A DNA stretch of 64,000 nt from Streptomyces sp. NBC_01460 (GTDB lineage: Bacteria; Actinomycetota; Actinomycetes; Streptomycetales; Streptomycetaceae). The DNA is taken from assembly GCF_036227405.1 (NCBI RefSeq), contig NZ_CP109473.1:62001-126000 (forward strand), in the 5' to 3' direction. Below, in pieces: positions 24,896-33,142 of this stretch (the stretch's first letter is position 1; every line of letters starts with the position of its first letter). Under the pieces are notes generated by a model. That model had not been told where the DNA came from, ran no database searches, and was given only the letters and a program-made list of their open reading frames with translations. Made by a program: the position numbers and the translations under genes.

Positions 24896-24912
24896 TGATC
24901 CTTAAGTGATCA
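24896..24912. promoter_or_regulatory. TetR operator candidate
   Basis: TGATC-CTTAAGT-GATCA, an inverted repeat with 5-bp arms and a palindromic CTTAAG core, lies in the AT-rich 210-bp divergent region between the MFS gene and the TetR gene. It fits the usual position of a TetR-family operator. Binding is inferred. Confidence 0.35.
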
Positions 24913-25053
24913 GGGTCACTGTGCATCCACGACGTTCGGCCGCTTCGGCACTTGGCGTTTTGTGGAGTGGTTGGTCCAATATGGGAGGCGGGGTACGCGG
25001 ACGCGCTCCCCGTTCCGAAACGCTCGTCTGTCACGCTGATGCAGGAGGTCCGT

Positions 25054-25656
25054 ATGCCGCCGGCTGGCCGTCCCCGCGCCTTCGACCTGGAGGGCGTACT
25101 GGAAGCCGCGATGCTGCTGTTCTGGGAGCAGGGTTACGAAGCGACCTCGCTGGCCCAGCTGCGAGCCGGCACCGGCCTGTCCTCCGCGAGCCTGTACGGC
25201 GCCTTCGGCTCGAAGGAAGGGCTGTTCCAGCAGGTCGTCGAGCACTACATGAAGGGCCCCGGCGGCGCCACCGGCGTCATTGAGGACGAGACGCTCAGCG
25301 CGCGCGAGGCGGTGGCCGGCCTGCTGCACGGCTCGATCGACATGCAGGCCGACTCGTCCCACCCCACCGGCTGTCTCATCGCCCTGTCCGGCACGATGCG
25401 GGCGCCGGGAGAGGAGCACGAGAAAGTGCGCGCGGCCGTCACGGCACGGCGTGCGGCGGACCGGGTACGCATCCGGGCATGCGTGGAGCGGGGCATCGCC
25501 GCGGGCGAACTCGATGCCGATGCCGACGTCGACGGCGTGACCGCCATGATCCACAGCTTTCTCCTCGGCCTCTCCACGCAGCTGCGCGACGGGGTGGCGG
25601 CGCCGATTCTGCACACTGCGGTCGACGCCCTACTGTGCAACTGGCGTCGCTCATAG
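25054..25656 (+). CDS. TetR-family regulator
   Basis: 200 residues from ATG at 25054, directly behind AGGAGGT; the ATG at 25039 lacks such a site. The DNA-binding domain reads RAFDLEGVLEAAMLLFWEQG then YEATSLAQLRAG and SSASLYGAFGSKEGLFQQVV, the classical TetR helix-turn-helix. The C-terminal domain begins with DSSHPTGCLIALSGTMRAPG, typical of the AcrR/YxaF-like group sensing lipophilic drugs. It is divergent from the MFS/dehydrogenase/hydrolase run and probably represses it. Confidence 0.9.
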   Translation: MPPAGRPRAFDLEGVLEAAMLLFWEQGYEATSLAQLRAGTGLSSASLYGAFGSKEGLFQQVVEHYMKGPGGATGVIEDETLSAREAVAGLLHGSIDMQADSSHPTGCLIALSGTMRAPGEEHEKVRAAVTARRAADRVRIRACVERGIAAGELDADADVDGVTAMIHSFLLGLSTQLRDGVAAPILHTAVDALLCNWRRS

Positions 25657-25687
25657 CGCAGTAGCCGGTATCGGTTCAGGAGCCGTC

Positions 25688-26044
25688 ATGTGTCGCTTCC
25701 TGGACCGGCTGGCCGGCCACTTCGACCACAAGGTCCACCTCGTCGTCGACGGGCACTCCGTCCACCGGTCCAAGAAGGTCCGCGACTGGCTCGCCGCCCA
25801 CCCCGACGACGTCGAGCTGCACTTCCTCCCCGCCTACTCACCCGAGCTGAACCCCGACGAGCTGGTCAACGCCGACCTCAAGCACAGCCTGCCCCGACAG
25901 CACCGAGCCCGCGATCAAGCCGAACTCGCCACCGAAACCCGCCTCTTCTTCCGCCGGCGCCAGCGCCAGCCGCACATCGTCCGCGGCTACTTCGGCGGCC
26001 CACACGTCCGCTACGTCCTGGCCGAGGACCCCATGAGTTTCTGA
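25688..26044 (+). pseudogene. IS630-family transposase, C-terminal fragment
   Basis: 118 residues ending at 26044 with the DDE_3 core: VHLVVDGHSVHRSKKVRDWL (second Asp), then HFLPAYSPELNPDELVNADL (catalytic Glu context NPDE), then LKHSLP. The first catalytic Asp and the N-terminal helix-turn-helix half are missing, and the first coding residue is a mid-protein Met. Only about one third of a typical 340-residue IS630 transposase remains. Terminal inverted repeats were not found. Confidence 0.75.
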
Positions 26045-26181
26045 TTGATACGCTTTGGCCCACGGCCACCAGCTGATCTTCGTTTGTCGACACAACTCAC
26101 AATGATCAACGGTGGCCGTCCTCATCGGAGACCGACCTCACCCGGCACGATCAAGGCGGGCGCCAGACCGGCTGTCCGCTG

Positions 26182-26532
26182 TCAGAGGGTGGCAGCACGC
26201 AATGCGATCAGGGCGACGGAGGCCATGGTGAGGACCACCGCCGGAGACGCGCCCTTGCGGTCGCCGACGCGCAGGTGGAAGGCGACCGCCCCAGCGAAAT
26301 AGAGCGCTAGGCCGATCGCGGCGGCGATTCCGACGGGTCCCCACCAGAGTCCGGCGATCACACCGGCCGCGCCCGCGATCTGAGCGCCGATCAGGAAAGC
26401 CATCATGCCCTGAGGAACTCCGAGGGTGGACATCTGCTCGGTGATGTGCCGCGTCCGTAGAGACTTGGCCCCGGCCGATACCAGGAGAAGCGCCGACATG
26501 AACAAGGTGACGACGGCAAGGGAGACGAACAT
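26182..26532 (-). CDS. DoxX-like membrane protein
   Basis: 116 residues from ATG at 26532 with four hydrophobic segments (MFVSLAVVTLFMSALLLVSA, then FLIGAQIAGAAGVIAGLWWG, then AAAIGLALYFAGAVAFHLRV, and the C-terminal helix). The length and the QIAGAAGVIAG segment match small DoxX/DUF4267-type proteins of unknown function. It is divergent from an HxlR regulator, a pairing commonly seen for small redox-linked membrane proteins. Confidence 0.8.
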   Translation of the reverse strand: MFVSLAVVTLFMSALLLVSAGAKSLRTRHITEQMSTLGVPQGMMAFLIGAQIAGAAGVIAGLWWGPVGIAAAIGLALYFAGAVAFHLRVGDRKGASPAVVLTMASVALIALRAATL

Positions 26533-26602
26533 GCCTGAAACCTCAATCGTGCGAGATGCGAGTAAGGGGGCGTGCGCACCTTGACGACGATAGGCGGCCG
26601 TC

Positions 26603-26621
26603 AGGTACCTCTAGGTAACCT
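26603..26621. promoter_or_regulatory. Tandem palindromes upstream of the HxlR gene
   Basis: AGGTACCT (26603-26610, perfect palindrome) and AGGTAACCT (26613-26621, palindrome around a central base) lie side by side, 8 bp before the HxlR start codon. Their position over the ribosome-binding region suggests autoregulation; the divergent DoxX-like gene starts 70 bp away. This is an inference from symmetry. Confidence 0.45.
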
Positions 26622-26628
26622 TCGGGGT

Positions 26629-27060
26629 ATGAGCCTGCGACCCGGAATTGCCTTCCTCGCCGACTGTCCCGCTCTCCTGGCCATGGAGATCATCGCCAGC
26701 AAGTGGTCCATGGTCACGCTCTTCGCGCTGACCGACGGCCCGTTGCGCCACGGCGCGCTGGTCGAGCTGAGCGGTGGCATTTCGCGCAAGGTACTGACCC
26801 AGACGTTGCGCCGGCTCCAGGCCAATGGGCTCGTCGAGCGGCACGCGTACGCCGAGGCGCCACCGCGCGTGGAGTACAGCCTGACCGATCTCGGGCGAAC
26901 CCTGGAGGAGCCCATCAGGATGCTCACCGCATGGGCGCGGGAGAACGGCGAGGCGGTCGTCACCTTCCGCGAAGCAGCCCAGGCGGCCAGGACCATCGAG
27001 GCGGATCAGGCGACCCTGGTGAAGACTCCTCATGTCGATGAGAACCCGAGCCGTTTCTGA
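26629..27060 (+). CDS. HxlR-family winged-helix regulator
   Basis: 143 residues from ATG at 26629. The signature CPALLAMEIIASKWSMVTLF followed by LTDGPLRHGALVELSGGISR and KVLTQTLRRLQANGLVERHA is the HxlR winged helix with its recognition helix. The wing reads PPRVEYSLTDLGRTL. One N-terminal Cys (residue 13) matches the redox-sensing Cys of YodB/HypR-type members. It is divergent from the DoxX-like gene and probably controls it. Length is normal, with a C-terminal extension of about 25 residues. Confidence 0.9.
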   Translation: MSLRPGIAFLADCPALLAMEIIASKWSMVTLFALTDGPLRHGALVELSGGISRKVLTQTLRRLQANGLVERHAYAEAPPRVEYSLTDLGRTLEEPIRMLTAWARENGEAVVTFREAAQAARTIEADQATLVKTPHVDENPSRF

Positions 27061-27247
27061 TCAATAGGACACGGCATAGGGCGGGAGCGAATCGGTGGTC
27101 CTTGGCGTGGGCGGTGGAGTGCACGCCGGCTTGAGGTGTTCGTGACGGAAGGCGTCGTGCCGCCTCCCGTCCGCGCTGAGCAAGTCGCGGTAGCGCCAGG
27201 TAGGCGCGCCGCCCGGGGAGAAGACCACTTGGAGCATCGGCCGACGA
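27061..27247 (-). pseudogene. Possible C-terminal gene remnant
   Basis: The minus strand holds a frame without start codon: PMLQVVFSPGGAPTWRYRDL, then LSADGRRHDAFRHEHLKPAC, ending at TGA 27061-27063. The codon bias is natural. No family is recognised. It overlaps the very end of the HxlR region and is probably debris of a deleted gene. Confidence 0.3.
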
Positions 27248-27331
27248 GTTGTACCGCGCAGGGCACCCGGTCGTCGTGTGCCGCCTGGTGGACGGACTCC
27301 AGGTGAGCTTGCAGCAGGTCACGACCCGGAC

Positions 27332-27799
27332 CTACAGATCAAGCACCACCCACACCCGGCGTCCGTCCTCAGCAGTGTCCGACCCGCATGACACCGCGCC
27401 CAACGCCGCAAGCTCGCGCAGCAGGGTGTCGTCGCAGACGGTCAGGCCGGTTTGATGCGACAGGGAAACGATCAGCGCCTGCCGGTTCTGGTCCGCCAGA
27501 TGCACCGACACTCGTTTCCCTCCGTCGCCGACCGCAGTCCGGACGAGCAACTCCGTGAGGTCGCTCGCCGCCTGGTCGGCCTGCCGATAACCCCATTGAT
27601 GCAGCCGGCTCACCACTGCCCGCGACGCCTTTCCTGCAGACCACGGGGCAGCCTCCAGAGTCCAGTTCGCCGCCCGCCGGTTCCGCATCTCCATCCGAAC
27701 CCGCGGCTCTGCAAGACCAGTCTCCGGGCGCGGCGGCGACAGCGGGCGCTTCGGCGGTGGTGGGGTCTTCGGCGGGTGGTCCGGGGTGTGATCCACCAT
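27332..27799 (-). CDS. ATP-binding (HATPase/anti-sigma-like) regulatory protein
   Basis: 155 residues from ATG at 27799 behind GGGAG. After a Pro-rich N-terminal tail of about 40 residues comes NWTLEAAPWSAGKASRAVVS, a helix, and then DLTELLVRTAVGDGGKRVSV. The pattern resembles RsbW/SpoIIAB-type histidine-kinase-like ATPases common in streptomycetes, in which a D-x-x-E-L-(L/V)-x-N segment forms the N box. Here Asn is replaced (LLVRTAV), so ATP binding may be weakened. The end RRVWVVLDL is typical. Its partner antagonist is not in the window. Confidence 0.65.
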   Translation of the reverse strand: MVDHTPDHPPKTPPPPKRPLSPPRPETGLAEPRVRMEMRNRRAANWTLEAAPWSAGKASRAVVSRLHQWGYRQADQAASDLTELLVRTAVGDGGKRVSVHLADQNRQALIVSLSHQTGLTVCDDTLLRELAALGAVSCGSDTAEDGRRVWVVLDL

Positions 27800-28032
27800 G
27801 ACAGCTCCCAGCATCGGCGCGGATACCCATCGTAGAACGGTCGTCACGCCGCAGGGTCAGAACCGTATCGTTGGGTGCGCGCTGGCACAGCTTCGGTTCC
27901 TGGCCTGGTGTGTTGGCCCTACGCGGTCGGCCAACGCCCGCGCCCCGCTGGCACCCCCCGAATGTGGTGGGCATGGCGGCAGAGGGCAGGGGTAGGCGGT
28001 GGTCTGCGAGCGACGGCGAGTAGGAGACTCCG

Positions 28033-28260
28033 GTGCTGATGGCCCACCCTGCGGTGCTGCGGAACCTTGTCGAGCAGTACGACACCCTGCGCATTCACCA
28101 GGCCGAAAACGGCGACGCGGAAGTGCAGCAACGGATGGACGACATCGCCTACACGCTTTGCGTATCAACCGGCACCCGCGACATCGACGCCGCCTTGGTC
28201 GCCGCGCGCCATCAGCTGCCCGGCGCACGCCCCCAGGACGACTCCGTCCTCACCGCCTGA
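28033..28260 (+). CDS. DUF5133-type small protein
   Basis: 75 residues from GTG at 28033, preceded by AGGAGA. The start MLMAHPAVLRNLVEQYDTLR and the segment RMDDIAYTLCVSTGTRDIDA identify the DUF5133 family of small streptomycete proteins of unknown function. Three copies of GAGAGCGCCT (about 28260-28290) follow the stop codon as a short direct repeat. Confidence 0.8.
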   Translation: MLMAHPAVLRNLVEQYDTLRIHQAENGDAEVQQRMDDIAYTLCVSTGTRDIDAALVAARHQLPGARPQDDSVLTA

Positions 28261-28430
28261 GAGCGCCTGAGAGCGCCTGAGAGCGCCTGCGTCGAGGTAC
28301 CACGGCCAGCTCGCCAAAAGCCGTACCTTGCCCGCGGGTGCGCGGCGTAACGGTCCGCTGTCTGGCATATGACGACGGCGCCCGCCCCGGAAGATCCAGG
28401 ACGGGCGCCATGTGCGTCCTTCGATAGATC

Positions 28431-28790
28431 ACTCGTCAGCGTGGAGTGAGCAGGTGAACTGCCTCAGCGGCCCGAAGTGCGCCTCGATCGGATTCGCCCA
28501 CAATGCGTAGGTCGGGGTGAAGCACAGCTCGACCTTGCGTTTCCTCGCCCAGCGCCGAATGCCAACGCCCTTGTGGGCGGACAGGTTGTCGAGGAGCCAT
28601 CGGGCCTGGCGGCCGGATCGATTTCAGTGTGTTCGCGGCACCCTTCTTGCGGCGGATGGCACCCTACAGGCGGCCGTCGCCGAACGAGTAGCAGTGGAAG
28701 TAGCACACCTCGTGAGTGCGGTGGTGGGTGGCCGGCACCCGGTCGGGACGTTTCCGCTCCGCCCAGCCCGATGCTGCAGTGAGGCGGATG
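28431..28790 (-). pseudogene. IS630-family transposase remnant with several frameshifts
   Basis: Pieces in three frames on the minus strand read ERKRPDRVPATHHRTHEVCY then FHCYSFGDGRL (front of the catalytic domain), GAIRRKKGAANTL, DNLSAHKG, RRWARKRKVELCFTPTYALW and ANPIEAHFGPLRQFTCSLHA, ending at TGA 28431-28433. The order and the NPIEAHFGPLRQF motif are those of IS630-type transposases. The Glu of the DDE triad is present, but the coding frame is broken at least twice. It is a different subtype from the fragment at 25.7-26.0 kb. Confidence 0.65.
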
Positions 28791-28900
28791 TGGACGGTCT
28801 CTGGTGAGGTGAGGTGGTGCCGATCCGGGTGTTGCCTCACTCGGTATCGGTAGCATCAGCCACCAGAGGGTTTTCAGCCACAACGAGAGGCCGGGATTGC

Positions 28901-29515
28901 ATGTCCAAAACCACTGTTACGTCCACCATCAGCAAGGACTACGCCCAAAGGATCACCGATGATCTTTCAACGAACCGTGGTGAGCAGGAGCGGGTACGTA
29001 CTGAGCTGACCCGGCTGCAGGGCGAGCTCCTTCTACTGGAGGAGGGTGAACAGGTTCTGGTCAAGATGCAGGAAGTCCTGGGCGACAGCGGCAAGCCAGC
29101 TGCCCGTCAGGGCAAGGGCCGCACGACGGCATCCGTTCCCACTGCCCGTCGCCCTCGGAGCAGAACGACGCCGCAGAAGCGGAGTCGAGCCTCCAAGCCT
29201 CACACGCCAACTGAAGCGGAGGCTCCCGCAAGCGGGGCCACGGCGAAGGGATCCAGCGAGCCGACGTGGCGTGAGCTGGTCACCGCATACCTGAACGATC
29301 AGCGAGAACCGAAGTCCGCAGCTGAAGTGACCGCGGCCCTGACCGAATCGAACCCTCAGCGCAGGACCCAGGTCACGGTGGTACGCAACACCCTCGAGCA
29401 AGGTGTCGCCCACGGGCTGCTGGAGCGCTCCAAGCAAGGACGCTCCGTCTACTACAGCCCTGTCTCGACGCCCGCTGCAGCCGCCTCAGTGACACCTGCG
29501 GAATCGGCCCAGTAA
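28901..29515 (+). CDS. Coiled-coil/winged-helix DNA-binding-type hypothetical
   Basis: 204 residues from ATG at 28901; an ORF opens further upstream but the ATG has GAGAGG at a fair distance. Residues 1-60 form a coiled coil (DYAQRITDDLSTNRGEQERV, then RTELTRLQGELLLLEEGEQV). Residues 70-120 are a basic disordered linker (RRPRSRTTPQKRSR). Residues 125-190 form a winged helix (TWRELVTAYLNDQREPKSAA, VTVVRNTLEQGVAHGLLERS, GRSVYYSPV). The layout suggests a small regulator or nucleoid-associated protein. The family is not recognised. Confidence 0.75.
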   Translation: MSKTTVTSTISKDYAQRITDDLSTNRGEQERVRTELTRLQGELLLLEEGEQVLVKMQEVLGDSGKPAARQGKGRTTASVPTARRPRSRTTPQKRSRASKPHTPTEAEAPASGATAKGSSEPTWRELVTAYLNDQREPKSAAEVTAALTESNPQRRTQVTVVRNTLEQGVAHGLLERSKQGRSVYYSPVSTPAAAASVTPAESAQ

Positions 29516-29589
29516 GCCCGGCTTGGCCGTTCACCTGCCCCGGGATTACTCCCTCCACCCGTGTCAGCCTCCTGGGCGCAGACTGCCGC

Positions 29590-29905
29590 CGTGGTCGTGG
29601 TGATCGGCCGGCCCCTTCTCGGTAACCGCAATGACTGCAAGGCGTGGCACGAGTCCGGCGCGAAGGCCGCGGTCGGCGCGACCATGACAATCGCCGACGG
29701 CGGCCGTCGTCCCTGTCCGGGCAGAGGACTTCTCCTGCCTCACCGCCGCAGCCGAGGTGAAGCACTGCCCGACTGGAAAAAGGCTCCCAACACGTCCACC
29801 AAGCAGGTCCGCGCCCGTGTCGAGCACTTATTCGCCTGCATGAAGACATGGAAGATCCTCCGCGACTTCCGCCTCAAAGGGGACGGCAATCACCACGCAT
29901 GCTAA
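29590..29905 (+). pseudogene. IS5-family transposase, C-terminal remnant
   Basis: The frame reads VVVVIGRPLLGNRNDCKAWH then ESGAKAAVGATMTIADGG, and later KQVRARVEHLFACMKTWKIL and RDFRLKGDGNHHA, the C-terminal half of streptomycete IS5/IS427-type transposases (DDE Asp in the IADGG strand, Glu-containing ARVEH segment). The N-terminal half is absent and the end is altered after HHA. It is not the missing half of the IS5 remnant at 40.2 kb because the shared segment differs. Confidence 0.75.
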
Positions 29906-30427
29906 TCGCCAAGTGGATCTTCGTTGCGAGTCCGCCACGAGACCGCTCCAGTCCTCATCAGCCGGATGGTCCACCGACTGCCGGTGAGGGCTTGTCGGTG
30001 ACGCGGGCCCGGGACATCGCGAGCACGGCCAGTTCCACGGCCACGGCACAGGGCAGGGGCAGACCACGCAGGCGCGGTGCGGCCGGGTGCGCAGCTGTGA
30101 CGTGCTCTGCCCCTCCGGATCTCCTCTGTAGACGCTGAGCCCGGCTCGCGGTTACAGCACCGTCATCTCGTGTCGTGCGTCCGAAACACGTACGCGCCAG
30201 ACTCTCCGCATCGCGCAGCCGGTTCCCCCGGTCAGGGTGCCTCCTGGATCGGAAACCGGCTGCCAGCTCACGACGTCCACGGCAGCAAGGCCGTGGCGAC
30301 CGTGCCCGACCGGGTCCGTGGCTCCGGTCGGTGGAAGCGCCGGGGGCGGTGACCGCGCTTCGTTCACCCGCTCGCACGGTCGGCGTTGTAGGGGTCGGCC
30401 GTGTGGCTTTCCACAGGGAGAACCACG
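29906..30427. other. Intergenic, empty
   Basis: About 520 bp between the IS5 remnant and the oxygenase gene. Minus-strand frames here are Arg/Ala-rich without motifs. No terminator or operator was recognised apart from the ribosome site AGGGAG just before 30428. Confidence 0.4.
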
Positions 30428-31471
30428 TTGAACACGCATACCGACAGCCCGCCCACATTCCCCGCTCGCAGCGGCACAGCTGCCGTGACCGCGGAGGCCG
30501 AACTCGCCAGGGAACGGGCGATGGGCGCCGGTGACGGCGGGACAGCCGAGCGCGAGATCCGGGTCATCGACCTCGCCGACTTCGACAACCGGCGCTCCGA
30601 GATCGCCGCCGAACTGTGGCAGGCGGCCACGGAGATCGGCTTCTTCCAGCTCAGCGGCCACGGCATCGACCGGCATGGGACCGACGCCGCCTTCGCCGCC
30701 GCCCGCGCCTACTTCGCGCTCCCGGCCGAGCTGAAGGCGCGGCAGGCCTTGCGTCCGGGGAGCAACGCGGGCTGGGAGTACCGGAGCCAGGTCCGGCCGT
30801 CCACCGGCACCCCGGACGAGAAGGAGTCCTTCCAGCTCACCCGCCCGCGCATGGCCGACATGTGGCCCCAGGAGTCCGAACTGGCAGGTTTTCGGGCCAC
30901 CCTGCTCGCCTTCGAGGCCCGCTGTCACGAGCTGGCCATGCGCGTCCTGGGCTGCTTCGCCGACCGGCTCGGCCTGCCCGACGGGTTCTTCGCCGCACGG
31001 CATGACCCGTCGGCCCCGGACCACCAGTCCACGCTGCGCCTGTTGCACTACTACGCGACGAACCGTGAGGCAGCGGTCCGCGCCACCGCCGACAACTCCT
31101 GGCGCGCCGGCGCCCACACCGACTTCGACTGCCTCACCCTCCTCTTCCAGCGTGAAGGCCAGGAAGGGCTGCAGGTCTGCCCGGGCCGCGAGGCAGGTGA
31201 GCGCCGCTGGACCCCTGTCCCGGCCCGTTCGTCCCTGATCACCTGCAACATCGGGGACATGCTGGCGCGCTGGAGCGGCGACCGGCTGCCGTCCAACTTC
31301 CACCGGGTCGCCCCGCCGCACCCGGACGGCGATCTCGGCCCGCGTTACTCGATCGCCTATTTCGCGCAGGCCGACGGAAGCGCCCTCATCGAGGACCCGG
31401 ATGGCGTCCATGCGCCCGTCACCGCAGCGGATTACCTGCGGCAGCGCATCGCGGCGAACTTCGCGGGCTGA
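30428..31471 (+). CDS. Isopenicillin-N-synthase-like Fe(II)/2-oxoglutarate oxygenase
   Basis: 347 residues from TTG at 30428, selected because GGGAG lies 8 bp upstream and no ATG is available. The iron ligands are in GAHTDFD (His-x-Asp) and NFHRVAPP (distal His). The 2-oxoglutarate-binding Arg-x-Ser is in GPRYSIAYF. The N-terminal DIOX_N part reads IRVIDLADFDNRRSEIAAEL then EIGFFQLSGHGID. Length fits the family (320-350). Downstream lie an amidohydrolase and a nucleobase permease, so oxidative attack on a purine-like or other N-heterocyclic substrate is a sensible hypothesis. A strong hairpin at 31515-31544 separates it from the amidohydrolase. Confidence 0.9.
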   Translation: MNTHTDSPPTFPARSGTAAVTAEAELARERAMGAGDGGTAEREIRVIDLADFDNRRSEIAAELWQAATEIGFFQLSGHGIDRHGTDAAFAAARAYFALPAELKARQALRPGSNAGWEYRSQVRPSTGTPDEKESFQLTRPRMADMWPQESELAGFRATLLAFEARCHELAMRVLGCFADRLGLPDGFFAARHDPSAPDHQSTLRLLHYYATNREAAVRATADNSWRAGAHTDFDCLTLLFQREGQEGLQVCPGREAGERRWTPVPARSSLITCNIGDMLARWSGDRLPSNFHRVAPPHPDGDLGPRYSIAYFAQADGSALIEDPDGVHAPVTAADYLRQRIAANFAG

Positions 31472-31514
31472 CGACGCCGTCTCCTGCTGCGGGTCGCCAC
31501 CCGTGTGGGCTGTC

Positions 31515-31544
31515 CGGGCGGCCCGCCCTCGTGCGGGCCGCCCG
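31515..31544. terminator. Hairpin terminator after the oxygenase gene
   Basis: Arms 31515-31526 (CGGGCGGCCCGC) and 31533-31544 (GCGGGCCGCCCG) are exact complements with a 6-base loop. Outer bases (GGGC...GCCC) extend the stem imperfectly. It lies in the 216-bp gap between the oxygenase and the amidohydrolase genes. Confidence 0.7.
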
Positions 31545-31687
31545 AACGGCCCACGACCGCGGGGAGCTTCGCGCCCGGCTCCGACCAGCTCTTCCGCACG
31601 GCTCCGTCGGTGACAGTCCTCTCCTGCCGGCCACTCCCCCCGCACCGCTCGCCATCACACCGCCCTCTCGCCACGAGGAGCTCCGCC

Positions 31688-33142
31688 ATGCCGTCCCCGC
31701 CCCTTGCCGAGTCCGCTGCCCCCCGCGACTGCGACCTGCTGCTCACCGGCGGCCACGTCCTGACACCCGACCCCGAGAGCACCGGCCGCACGGTCACCTA
31801 CGAGGACGGCGCGGTCGCCGTCGCTGCCGGACGGATCGTGGCCGTGGGCTCCGCCACGGCTCTGCGGGGCGCGTTCCGCGCCCGCCGTAGCGTCGACTGC
31901 ACCGGCAGGGCCGTACTGCCGGGTTTCACCGACGCGCACACCCACCTGTTCCAGTCACTCGCCCGCGGTCTCGGCGAGGGCATGGCGATCTGGCCGTGGC
32001 TGCGCGAGTTCATGTGGCCCTACGCCATCGCCGTCACCGCGCAGGACGCCCGGGTCGCCGCCCGGCTCGGAGCGGCGGAGGCCGCGCGGGCGGGCATCAC
32101 GACCGTTGTCGACCACCACTACGCGCCGACGGACACCGAGACGGTGCTCGCGGTGGCTGACGCTATCGAGGAGACCGGGCTGCGCGGCGTGGTGGCCCGG
32201 GGCATGCTCGGCGACCGCACGGCCGTCGCGGAAGCCCGCGGCCTGCCGACCGCCCTGTACCGTTACTCCACCACCGAGGAGCTCAGAATCACCGCCGAGT
32301 GCCTGGCCGCCCGCCCGGCCGGCTCCCGTGTCCAGATCTGGCCCGCCCCGCTCAATCTGTCCTACGGAGACCAGGACCTGGTCCGCGGCGCCGTCGAGCA
32401 GGCCCGGCGGGCGGATGTCCGCTGGCACACACACTGCAGCGAGGGGGCGAAGGACCCCGCGAGCTACCTCGACGCCTACGGCATCCGCCCGGTCGCCTGG
32501 CTGGAGAAGGAAGGCCTGCTCGACGAGCGCGCCACCCTCGCCCACGCCGTCTGGCTCGACGAGGAGGAGATCACGGCAGTCGGCACACGCGGTGCGAGCG
32601 TGGCCCACAACCCGGGTTCCAACGCCTATCTGGCCTCGGGCACCATGCCGCTCGCCGCGCTGCGCGCCGCCGGAGCGACTGTCGCCCTCGGCACGGACGG
32701 CCCGTGCGCGGGTGGCAGGCAGGACATGTTCGAGGTGATGAAGCAGATGCTGTTCACGCAGCGCCTGGCCACCCTCGACCCGGCGTCGGTGCGCTGCGAG
32801 GACGCGCTGACCGCCGCGACGCTCGGCGGCGCACGCTACACCGGTGCTGCGCCAGGCACGGGACGTGTCACACCGGGCGCCCCGGCCGACCTGGCCGTAG
32901 TCGACGTGTCGAGCACGGCCCGTCACACCCCGCTGCACCGCCTCGACTCGCATCTCGTCCACACCGCACAGTCCTCCGACGTCGTGATGACGATCGTCGC
33001 GGGCGCGGTGGTCTTCGAGGACGGCCGGTGCACCCGGATCGACGAGGAAGAGCTTTACGCCCACGCGCGGGAGCACGCTGCCGCGCTGACGCGTCGCGCC
33101 GACATCACGGACCGCACCTTCCAGGGAGCTCCCACATGCTGA
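31688..33142 (+). CDS. Amidohydrolase/deaminase (8-oxoguanine deaminase, AtzB/TrzN-like)
   Basis: 484 residues from ATG at 31688 behind GGAG. Metal ligands are present in order: DAHTHLFQSLARG (HxH), WHTHCSEGAKD (His), LAHAVWLDEEE (His) and LGTDGPCAGG (Asp). The N-terminal small domain starts DLLLTGGHVLTPDP. These features place it with cytosine/guanine-deaminase-like and s-triazine-hydrolase-like amidohydrolases, including 8-oxoguanine deaminases of about 450-480 residues. The stop codon overlaps the permease start by 7 bp, so hydrolase and permease are translationally coupled. The substrate is presumably what the permease imports. Confidence 0.88.
   Translation: MPSPPLAESAAPRDCDLLLTGGHVLTPDPESTGRTVTYEDGAVAVAAGRIVAVGSATALRGAFRARRSVDCTGRAVLPGFTDAHTHLFQSLARGLGEGMAIWPWLREFMWPYAIAVTAQDARVAARLGAAEAARAGITTVVDHHYAPTDTETVLAVADAIEETGLRGVVARGMLGDRTAVAEARGLPTALYRYSTTEELRITAECLAARPAGSRVQIWPAPLNLSYGDQDLVRGAVEQARRADVRWHTHCSEGAKDPASYLDAYGIRPVAWLEKEGLLDERATLAHAVWLDEEEITAVGTRGASVAHNPGSNAYLASGTMPLAALRAAGATVALGTDGPCAGGRQDMFEVMKQMLFTQRLATLDPASVRCEDALTAATLGGARYTGAAPGTGRVTPGAPADLAVVDVSSTARHTPLHRLDSHLVHTAQSSDVVMTIVAGAVVFEDGRCTRIDEEELYAHAREHAAALTRRADITDRTFQGAPTC

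Noticed and set aside
28377..28411. Hairpin GGCGCCCG...CGGGCGCC
   Set aside because: The loop of 19 bases is long and it lies in transposase debris; it may be an IS end, but no partner repeat was found.
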